In this document: piece by piece, positions 1-4,997 of the stretch
How positions within the stretch are numbered: the first letter of the stretch is position 1
Layout: the number at the start of each line of letters is the position of its first letter
Source of the DNA: Bacteroidota bacterium
GTDB taxonomy: Bacteria > Bacteroidota > Bacteroidia > Flavobacteriales > Flavobacteriaceae
NCBI GenBank assembly: GCA_009937085.1
Contig: JAACDD010000016.1
Span: forward strand, 1 to 6,792
Reading direction: 5' to 3'
DNA: 6,792 nt
Notes under the pieces: model-generated
Databases searched by the model: none
What the model was told of the DNA's origin: nothing
The model's input: the letters and a program-made list of their open reading frames with translations, nothing else
Program-made: the position numbers and the translations under genes

Positions 1-551
1 CCGTGTTTTTGATTGTGTGCAAGTGCATCTACAATACGAACAAACTCATCTACATTACGTCCGATAGGTTTGTTGTTGATGCTTTCGTGTTGTACAATTC
101 CATCTTCATCGATTAAAAATGTAGCACGGTTTGGCACATTGTCGCCTTCCATCAAAACAGTATCGTATTCTTCGTTATATTGGTGGTTGTCACCGTCAAG
201 AACACCAAGGATTGTGGAAAGATTTCGGTTGCTATCTGCCAAAAGATTATATGTAACTCCTTCAATACCACCGTTGTCTTTTGCTGTGCTTAACCATGCA
301 AAGTGAACTTCTGCTGTATCGCAAGACGCACCAATAACAATAGTGTTTCTTTTTTCAAATTCTGGAAGCGCCGCTTGAAATGCGTGTAGTTCAGTTGGAC
401 ATACGTATGTAAAGTCTTTTGGATACCAAAACAACAATACTTTTTTCTTGTTATTTACAGCTTCTTCAAGAACGTTAATTTGGATGGTGTCACCCATTTC
501 GTTCATTGCGTTAACAGTTATATCTGGGAATTTTTTTCCTACAATAGCCAT
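1..551 (-). CDS. 2-Cys peroxiredoxin (AhpC/Prx1 class), 3' end cut by window edge
   Basis: This gene encodes a thiol peroxidase that reduces hydrogen peroxide and organic hydroperoxides in the cytoplasm. About 184 residues are visible. The peroxidatic site reads YPKDFTYVCPTE, with Pro44, Thr48 and Cys51, and the supporting Arg142 lies in NVPNRATF, which gives the full peroxiredoxin active-site set. A second cysteine, Cys77, sits in IGASCDT. The C-terminal arm that carries the resolving cysteine (usually EVCPANW in this class) should begin directly after the last visible residues HNQKHG, so it lies just outside the window. The start is the ATG at 551-549, preceded by an A/T-rich leader and followed by the MAIVGKKFPD opening that suits the family. 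The gene is on the same strand as the antiporter upstream, but the 94-base gap contains a plausible promoter, so it is probably transcribed separately. Its reductase partner is not visible. Family assignment is secure; the exact subclass is less so. Confidence 0.95.
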   Translation of the reverse strand, partial: MAIVGKKFPDITVNAMNEMGDTIQINVLEEAVNNKKKVLLFWYPKDFTYVCPTELHAFQAALPEFEKRNTIVIGASCDTAEVHFAWLSTAKDNGGIEGVTYNLLADSNRNLSTILGVLDGDNHQYNEEYDTVLMEGDNVPNRATFLIDEDGIVQHESINNKPIGRNVDEFVRIVDALAHNQKH

Positions 552-575
552 ATTTTTTGTTTTAATTATGAGATT

Positions 576-614
576 CAAAACTAAACAAATTTGCAGCAAT
601 TTAGGACGATACAA
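576..614 (-). promoter_or_regulatory. Candidate Bacteroidota promoter for the peroxiredoxin gene
   Basis: Reading the minus strand towards the peroxiredoxin start, TTG (612-614) is followed 18 bases later by CAAATTTG (586-593). This matches the Bacteroidota -33/-7 pattern TTG...TAnnTTTG with one mismatch in the -7. A perfect TAnnTTTG match, TAGTTTTG (576-583), lies just downstream but has no TTG at a suitable distance. The octamer ACAAATTT occurs twice on the plus strand (585-592 and 611-618), 26 bases apart. The leader to the ATG is A/T-rich with no Shine-Dalgarno sequence. This is a pattern match only. Confidence 0.4.
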
Positions 615-645
615 ATTTTAATTTTCTATTAGAGGATAAGCAGCT

Positions 646-2085
646 TCAATGCGATGATTTTAGTTGCTTTATTTTATATCCAATGGCTGCATAAAGCAAG
701 GTGGTGAACGGACTTAACCAGTTAAAAATAGCATACACAAAATACTCTGCTACCGAAACACCAAGTACGCCAGACTGATATGCGCCACAGGTATTCCACG
801 GTACCAAAACAGAAGTTACGGTTCCCGAGTCTTCAAGAGTCCGGCTTAAGTTTTCGGGGGCTAACCCACGATTTTTATAGGCGTTTGAAAACATTTTACC
901 GGGTACCACAATCGATAAGTATTGATCTGATGCCGTAATATTTATCGCTAAGCAAGAAGCCACCGTACTCGCACACAATTGAAAGGTACTTTTTGCCCAT
1001 CGCAATAATGCAGCGCTAATCGCTTCAAGTGCGCCTATCGCGTCCATAATACCACCAAAAACCATCGCACAAATGATAAGCCAAATGGTACCTAACATGC
1101 CTGCCATGCCTCCCGATTGGAATAAATCATTTAGCATGGGATGATTGGTTTCAATCGTAGTGGAAACCGTAATGGCATCCATAATAACTTTATACGTACC
1201 TGCCCACGAAACGACTTCTTGATTGCTTAATAACGTCAATAAAGGTTGCTGAAAAATAAGGGCAAACAATACGCCCAAAAGCGTTCCGATAAGTAGCGCA
1301 ACCAAAGGAGGTGTCTTTTTTGCAATCATTATAATAACAATTACTGGGGCTAAAAAAAGCAATGGGTTTATGCTAAAACGTGCTGTTATTGCCGAAAGCA
1401 AAGGTTCAGTTTGCGAAACAGTCGCGGTGTTTTGTGTAAAACCAATAATGAGAAACACCAATAACGTAACCAAAATGGTAGGAACTGTCGTAAGCGTCAT
1501 ATAACGAATATGCGCAAACAATTCCCCTCCCGCCATAGCAGGCGCAAGGTTTGTAGTATCGCTAAGGGGTGACATTTTATCACCAAAATACGCCCCAGAA
1601 ATAACGGCACCAGCAATCATACCCACAGGTAACCCCATGGCTTTTCCAATGCCTATCAGCGCAATACCCACAGTAGCCGATGTGGTCCAGCTGCTTCCGG
1701 TAGCAACAGATATTAAGGCACAGATAACAATGCAGGCCGCTAAAAAGTAAGTGGGATGTAATAGTTGTAACCCATAATAAATCATGGCAGGAATAATGCC
1801 GCTGAGCAACCACGTACCCGCTAACGCGCCAACAAAAAGTAAAATTAGAATAGCGCCTGTTACCGATTTTAGATTTTCAGCCACTTGCTGCAGCATATTT
1901 TTGTACGAAATTTTATAACGAAAGCCAATAAGCGCGGCCACGGCACCGCCCAGAAGCAATATAAATTGATTAGAGCCGCTTAATGCATCATCTCCATAAA
2001 CGCTTACATTTAGTGAGAGTAGCAGCACCAATACAAAAACCGGGAGTAGGGCAATACCTAGCGATAAGGAGGGTTTTTGTTTCAT
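646..2085 (-). CDS. nhaC: NhaC-family Na+/H+ antiporter
   Basis: This is an inner-membrane antiporter that exchanges cytoplasmic sodium for external protons, serving salt tolerance and pH homeostasis. The protein is hydrophobic, with about eleven or twelve likely membrane segments. Family signatures, numbered from the longest possible start at 2151, are GSSWTTSATVGIALIG near 152-167, the conserved FGDKMSPLSDTTNLAP at 189-204, NITASDQYLSIVVPG near 404-418, and SGTVTSVLVPWNTCGAY near 442-458. I chose the internal ATG at 2085 (479 residues) because it gives the usual opening: a short polar start, a first helix, then VYGDDA. The upstream ATG at 2151 would add 22 residues without family character and leave only 28 bases to the divergent gene. 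The stop is TGA at 648-646. The gene is divergent from lpdA. Ion preference cannot be read from the sequence, and other NhaC-superfamily substrates remain possible. Confidence 0.9.
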   Translation of the reverse strand: MKQKPSLSLGIALLPVFVLVLLLSLNVSVYGDDALSGSNQFILLLGGAVAALIGFRYKISYKNMLQQVAENLKSVTGAILILLFVGALAGTWLLSGIIPAMIYYGLQLLHPTYFLAACIVICALISVATGSSWTTSATVGIALIGIGKAMGLPVGMIAGAVISGAYFGDKMSPLSDTTNLAPAMAGGELFAHIRYMTLTTVPTILVTLLVFLIIGFTQNTATVSQTEPLLSAITARFSINPLLFLAPVIVIIMIAKKTPPLVALLIGTLLGVLFALIFQQPLLTLLSNQEVVSWAGTYKVIMDAITVSTTIETNHPMLNDLFQSGGMAGMLGTIWLIICAMVFGGIMDAIGALEAISAALLRWAKSTFQLCASTVASCLAINITASDQYLSIVVPGKMFSNAYKNRGLAPENLSRTLEDSGTVTSVLVPWNTCGAYQSGVLGVSVAEYFVYAIFNWLSPFTTLLYAAIGYKIKQLKSSH

Positions 2086-2179
2086 TTGTTTCGTAATAAT
2101 ACGATTTTGTGTGGAATACGAAAAAGCATATAAAGCGATTGCTCGCTTCATTGTACATTTGTAAAACTAAATCAAAAAA
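2086..2179. promoter_or_regulatory. Divergent nhaC/lpdA intergenic region with candidate promoter elements
   Basis: This short region must carry the starts of two divergent transcripts. On the plus strand TACATTTG (2154-2161) is an exact TAnnTTTG -7 match, 18 bases before the lpdA ATG, but no TTG lies at the usual distance upstream. On the minus strand TAGTTTTA (2169-2162) is a one-mismatch -7, with TTG (2188-2186) 16 bases upstream, inside the first lpdA codons. Initiation there would leave about 70 bases of leader for the 2085 start of nhaC but almost none for the 2151 start. The two -7 candidates are adjacent, so initiation on the two strands could compete. This is pattern matching only. 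Confidence 0.35.
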
Positions 2180-3580
2180 ATGAATCAATTTGATGTTGCC
2201 ATAATTGGCTCGGGTCCTGGAGGATATGTTGCAGCTATTCGTTGCGCGCAACTCGGTATGAAAACCGTACTCATTGAAAAAGAACCAACGCTTGGCGGAA
2301 CTTGCCTTAACGTAGGTTGTATCCCTTCAAAATCCTTGTTGGATTCTTCGCATCACTACGAAATGGCAACCAAAGATTTTAAAACGCACGGCATTGATGT
2401 AGCCGGTGCCATCGAAGTCAATTTTCCACAAATGATTGCGCGTAAGCGTGAAGTGGTTTCTACTACGATTAAGGGAATTGATTTTTTGATGGATAAAAAC
2501 AAGATTACCGTATTGCGTGGTTTGGGTTCGTTTGAAGATGCAACGCATATTAAGATTACAGGCGAAGACGCACAAACCATAGAAGCAAAAAATACGATTA
2601 TCGCAACAGGCTCAACACCCGGGAGTTTGCCGTTTATTGATTTGGATAAAGAGCGTATTATTACTTCTACAGAAGCATTGGAACTAAGCGAAATCCCAAA
2701 ACAACTAGTGGTGATTGGCGGTGGCGTTATCGGATTGGAATTGGGTCAGGTGTATAGAAGGTTGGGCGCAGATGTAAGCGTGATAGAATACGCCGATCGT
2801 ATTAGTCCGGTGTTAGACGCTGCGCTTTCTAAAGAATTGATGAAAGTAATGAAAAAGCAAGGGGTGAAATTTCACCTTTCGCATCAAGTAACGGCCGTTG
2901 ATCGCAACGGCGATACCGTAACCGTAACCGCAAACAACAAAAAAGGCGAAGCCCTAACTTTTGAAGGGGATTATTGTTTGGTTTCTGTAGGAAGAAGACC
3001 TTATACCAATGGCTTAAATGCCGAAGCTGCAGGGATTAGCCTTAACGACCGCGGACAGGTTGAAGTAAACGAAAAACTACAAACTACAGCAACTAACATT
3101 TATGCTATTGGCGATGTGGTGCGTGGTGCCATGTTGGCCCACAAAGCCGAAGAAGAAGGCGTATTGGTGGCTGAGTTTTTGGCTGGTCAAAAACCGCATA
3201 TTGATTACAACCTAATTCCGAATGTGATTTATACCTGGCCTGAAGTGGCATCTGTTGGAAAAACAGAAGAGGAGCTAAAAGAAAGCGCCGTGCCGTTCAA
3301 AAAAGGACAGTTTCCCATGCGTGCCCTTGGACGCTCACGGGCCAGTATGGATACGGACGGATTTGTAAAAATTTTAGCACATGCCGAAACAGATGAAATT
3401 TTGGGCGTACATATGATAGGCGCTCGTGCCGCCGACTTGATTACAGAAGCGGTTACTGCCATGGAATTCCGTGCTTCTGCCGAAGATTTGGCACGTATGA
3501 GCCATGCGCATCCTACCTACGCCGAAGCCGTAAAAGAAGCCGCTTTAGCTGCAACGGAAGACCGTGCGTTGCATATGTAG
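2180..3580 (+). CDS. lpdA: Dihydrolipoyl dehydrogenase (E3)
   Basis: This flavoenzyme reoxidises dihydrolipoyl groups with NAD+. It is the shared E3 subunit of the pyruvate, 2-oxoglutarate and branched-chain 2-oxoacid dehydrogenase complexes and of the glycine cleavage system. At 466 residues it has the normal full length. The FAD-binding motif GSGPGG is at 10-15. The redox-active disulfide is Cys42/Cys47 in GGTCLNVGCIPSK. A second dinucleotide motif, GGGVIG (180-185), binds NAD. The second FAD motif IYAIGDV ends at 313. The C-terminal dimer-interface motif HAHPTYAEA supplies the catalytic His444-Glu449 pair. All key residues are present. The ATG at 2180 follows a run of A and places the first strand directly before GSGPGG. 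The gene stands alone on the plus strand, with no E1 or E2 gene visible, so its partner complex cannot be named. Bacteroidota often carry more than one lpd copy. Family identity is near certain. Confidence 0.97.
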   Translation: MNQFDVAIIGSGPGGYVAAIRCAQLGMKTVLIEKEPTLGGTCLNVGCIPSKSLLDSSHHYEMATKDFKTHGIDVAGAIEVNFPQMIARKREVVSTTIKGIDFLMDKNKITVLRGLGSFEDATHIKITGEDAQTIEAKNTIIATGSTPGSLPFIDLDKERIITSTEALELSEIPKQLVVIGGGVIGLELGQVYRRLGADVSVIEYADRISPVLDAALSKELMKVMKKQGVKFHLSHQVTAVDRNGDTVTVTANNKKGEALTFEGDYCLVSVGRRPYTNGLNAEAAGISLNDRGQVEVNEKLQTTATNIYAIGDVVRGAMLAHKAEEEGVLVAEFLAGQKPHIDYNLIPNVIYTWPEVASVGKTEEELKESAVPFKKGQFPMRALGRSRASMDTDGFVKILAHAETDEILGVHMIGARAADLITEAVTAMEFRASAEDLARMSHAHPTYAEAVKEAALAATEDRALHM

Positions 3581-3599
3581 GTAATTAGATAACGGTCTA

Positions 3600-3773
3600 G
3601 TATATGAAACGTAGCGTATAAATAAACACTAACTTTTCGGATTATACACGAGCCGAATTTTTATTTTTTCTATTTATTTTTTAATTTATAAATATACAAA
3701 AATAAAAATTTGGCGGTCTTAATAAAGATGCAAAAACCTCTCGGAAAGCCTGTAATAGCTATGTTTTATATAC
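3600..3773 (+). repeat. Large foldable element with nested inverted repeats (possible structured RNA or recombination site)
   Basis: Two long complementary pairs are nested. The outer arms 3600-3615 and 3758-3773 form 16 continuous pairs: 14 Watson-Crick plus G3606-T3767 and G3611-T3762. The inner arms 3652-3668 and 3698-3714 form 17 continuous pairs with one wobble, G3655-T3711. Between them 3633-3640 can pair with 3741-3748 (8 pairs, two wobbles), and inside the core 3671-3677 pairs with 3688-3694 around a 10-base loop. At the base, 3592-3596 can pair with 3777-3781, mostly by wobbles. An alternative local stem is 3616-3621 with 3642-3647. The non-Watson-Crick positions in the two long helices are all G-U on the plus strand but A-C on the minus strand, so the plus strand is the better folder. 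The element begins 20 bases after the lpdA stop, so it could be a 3' UTR structure, an independent ncRNA, a MITE-like element or a folded DNA site. Confidence 0.6.
3652..3714 (+). repeat. Core AT-rich inverted repeat (17-bp arms) of the foldable element
   Basis: The left arm begins GCCGAATTTTT at 3652 and the right arm ends AAATTTGGC at 3714, with a single G-T wobble between them. After a small internal loop (3669-3670 against 3695-3697) a further 7-bp stem closes on a T-rich loop. A stem this long could pause or end lpdA transcription. It lacks the GC-rich stem and trailing T run of an intrinsic terminator, so I do not call it one. Confidence 0.65.
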
Positions 3774-3847
3774 ATTGTTGTGCATAGTGCTTTTCACGTT
3801 CAGCTTGGTTTTCAGATGTTTGTTATTTAGTTCAAATGTTAACGTTG

Positions 3848-3917
3848 GCAAGACATACTCTTTTACAGTTTTGGTGAAGCTTGGATGATGCGACTGTAAA
3901 TGTGTATGGCTTTAAGC
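3848..3917. repeat. Imperfect inverted repeat upstream of the convergent methyltransferase stop
   Basis: TTTACAGT (3862-3869) is a perfect inverted match to ACTGTAAA (3893-3900), and outside it CATAC (3854-3858) matches GTATG (3904-3908) across a 3-by-3 internal loop. A few further outward pairs (AAG/CTT-like and GC/GC, 3848-3852 with 3910-3917) need bulges. The loop is 23 bases. It could be a transcript-end structure for the minus-strand operon or part of the same intergenic element. The structure is modest and partly expected by chance. Confidence 0.35.
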
Positions 3918-3940
3918 ATTGGCAATTCTGTGTTTTTAGT

Positions 3941-4525
3941 TTAAATCCATCTTCTCACTTTTTCCGCATATTGTATATATTCATTTCCAAATTCACGTTT
4001 TAAAAATTCTTCTTCCAATCTTATTTGTGTATTTACGCTTAAAGTAGATAATGAAATTATAAGTAAAGTAAAAGCATTAGGAATTACAAGGAATAACCCA
4101 ATATTCGCAATCATTATTCCTAAAAATATAGGATTTCTTGAAATTGAAAATACTCCTTTTGTTACCAATTTGGTTTTGTTGTTTTCATCAATTCCGATTC
4201 TCCAAGAATTTGCCATTTGGCTTTGAGAAAACCAAACTAAAATCAGCGATACCAACAAAAGTACCCAACCAATTTTCTGTAAAGTTTGATTTTCCAAATA
4301 CCAAAAAGGAAGTAAATATTCATACCATTCATCTTTGAAAGCATAGATTCCTACAACAATTAACTCAAGAACTGTGATAAATGTAAAAACCTTTCCATTA
4401 TAATCGTGTGCATTATCTGTTTTTTCAAATGTAAATGGATTTATTCCAGTTTTTTTCCAAAGTAATACAGACCTTAAAACAAAGACCAATAAAAAATACA
4501 ATATGAGATAAGCGAATAATAACAT
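3941..4525 (-). CDS. Membrane methyltransferase-like protein, isoprenylcysteine carboxyl methyltransferase family
   Basis: This small integral membrane protein of 194 residues is likely SAM-dependent; its substrate is unknown. Hydrophobic segments lie near 3-22, 46-62, 86-101, 132-148 and 149-165. The family signature is in the second half: MANSWRIGID at 104-113, LVTKGVFSISRNPIFLG at 120-136 (the Gly-x-Phe then Arg-Asn-Pro core of the cofactor pocket), and RLEEEFLKREFGNEYIQYA near 169-187, with the acidic pair and Gly-x-x-Tyr typical of ICMT/PEMT-like proteins. The ATG at 4525 follows an A/T-rich leader and gives a membrane segment at once. It lies 53 bases after the fur-like gene on the same strand and is probably the last gene of that operon. 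CzcN and NccN of heavy-metal resistance loci belong to this superfamily, so a role in a metal locus is plausible but inferred. Bacteria have no prenylated CaaX proteins of the eukaryotic kind, so the family name should not be read as its function. Confidence 0.85.
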   Translation of the reverse strand: MLLFAYLILYFLLVFVLRSVLLWKKTGINPFTFEKTDNAHDYNGKVFTFITVLELIVVGIYAFKDEWYEYLLPFWYLENQTLQKIGWVLLLVSLILVWFSQSQMANSWRIGIDENNKTKLVTKGVFSISRNPIFLGIMIANIGLFLVIPNAFTLLIISLSTLSVNTQIRLEEEFLKREFGNEYIQYAEKVRRWI

Positions 4526-4560
4526 AATTTCTAATTTTATGTAAAAATGCTATAATAACC

Positions 4561-4579
4561 AATGCAATGGAAGTGCATT
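4561..4579. repeat. Short inverted repeat at the 3' end of the fur-like gene
   Basis: AATGCA (4561-4566) and TGCATT (4574-4579) are perfect inverted copies around 7 bases, just after the fur-like coding region on the minus strand and before the methyltransferase gene. It could be a small RNA hairpin that tunes read-through or protects mRNA. A 6-7-6 layout does not match known Fur or Zur boxes, and a 6-bp stem can arise by chance. Confidence 0.25.
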
Positions 4580-4995
4580 TATTGTCCGCTACATTTATCG
4601 CAAATGCCTTTTACAACCAAGTTTACGTTTTCTGAAACAAATCCATCAGGCACTTTTATTTGAGGGATTTTATGTTCAGTTAAACAAATGGTTTCGTTAC
4701 AGTTATTACAATGAAAATGTAAATGCAAATCGGTTTCAATCTCACAATTACAACCTTTTTCACACAAAGTATATTTCGTAATTCCTGTGCCATCATCTAT
4801 TTGATGCACAATTTCTTTTTCTTCAAATGTTTTAATAGTTCTGTATAATGTTGTCCTATCTGCTTTCTCAAAAGCATTTTCTATATCACTTAATGTAACT
4901 GCAACTTGTTTTTCGGCAAGGAACTTATATATTAATAAACGCATTGCAGTTACTCTAATATTTTTTGACTCTAAAAATTCTTCAATTGTTTTCAT
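4579..4995 (-). CDS. Fur-family metalloregulator (Fur/Zur-like)
   Basis: This is a DNA-binding repressor that senses a metal ion in the cytoplasm, probably iron or zinc. It has 138 residues, the usual length. The N-terminal winged helix covers about 1-75, with the recognition helix in DRTTLYRTIKTFEEKEIV (46-63). The dimerisation and metal part follows: a histidine stretch with His91, His93 and His95, then Cys96-x-x-Cys99, and a C-terminal Cys132-x-x-Cys135. The four cysteines form the structural zinc site known in Fur proteins. A further cluster, Cys78, Cys82 and Cys84, sits at the junction of the two domains and is unlike E. coli Fur. Glu107 and His108 are candidate sensor-site ligands. The ATG at 4995 lies two bases after the receptor stop, so translation is probably coupled to the receptor gene and the regulator probably controls this operon. 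The family call is firm. The metal (iron, zinc, manganese or peroxide sensing) cannot be decided from the sequence. Confidence 0.93.
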   Translation of the reverse strand: MKTIEEFLESKNIRVTAMRLLIYKFLAEKQVAVTLSDIENAFEKADRTTLYRTIKTFEEKEIVHQIDDGTGITKYTLCEKGCNCEIETDLHLHFHCNNCNETICLTEHKIPQIKVPDGFVSENVNLVVKGICDKCSGQ

Positions 4996-4997
4996 AG

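Larger units (their letters stand above)
3581..3940. other. 360-base non-coding stretch between convergent genes
   Basis: No credible coding frame is visible on either strand. The stretch holds the large foldable element at 3600-3773, an AT-rich middle, and a second imperfect inverted repeat near 3848-3917. I found no classical GC-rich hairpin followed by a T run for either lpdA (plus) or the methyltransferase gene (minus), although convergent transcription must end here. From memory, stretches of this kind recur between genes in flavobacterial genomes. I could not check that. Confidence 0.7.

Noticed and set aside
13..306. Open frame of 97 codons on the plus strand within the peroxiredoxin region
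   Set aside because: It lies antisense to a clearly recognisable peroxiredoxin with an intact active site, and its translation has no family character.
1580..2251. Two minus-strand frames (1580-1813 and 1988-2251) overlapping nhaC, the second also crossing into lpdA
   Set aside because: They are in another frame of the well-supported antiporter and of lpdA. Their Cys/His/Trp-rich or low-complexity translations are typical of shadow frames.
2327..3462. Minus-strand frames opposite lpdA (2327-2575, 2356-2580, 3229-3462)
   Set aside because: All are antisense to a complete, motif-perfect dihydrolipoyl dehydrogenase and have no start context or recognisable domain.
3652..3714. Intrinsic transcription terminator for lpdA
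   Set aside because: The stem is almost all A-T and is not followed by a T run. Termination here is possible but not supported by the usual signature.
3587..3783. Integron attC site (AAC at the left base and GTT at the right base of the folded element)
   Set aside because: The flanks match the RYYYAAC and GTTRRRY core sites only partly. The element is longer than usual attC sites, and no integrase or cassette array is visible. It is kept only as a reason to test folded-DNA recombination.
4138..4338. Plus-strand 66-codon frame within the methyltransferase gene
   Set aside because: It is antisense to a protein with clear family motifs, and nothing in its sequence suggests a real product.
4561..4579. 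Fur or Zur operator
   Set aside because: The 6-7-6 inverted repeat does not match known Fur-family boxes, and it lies at the end of the regulator gene rather than at the operon promoter, which is outside the window.
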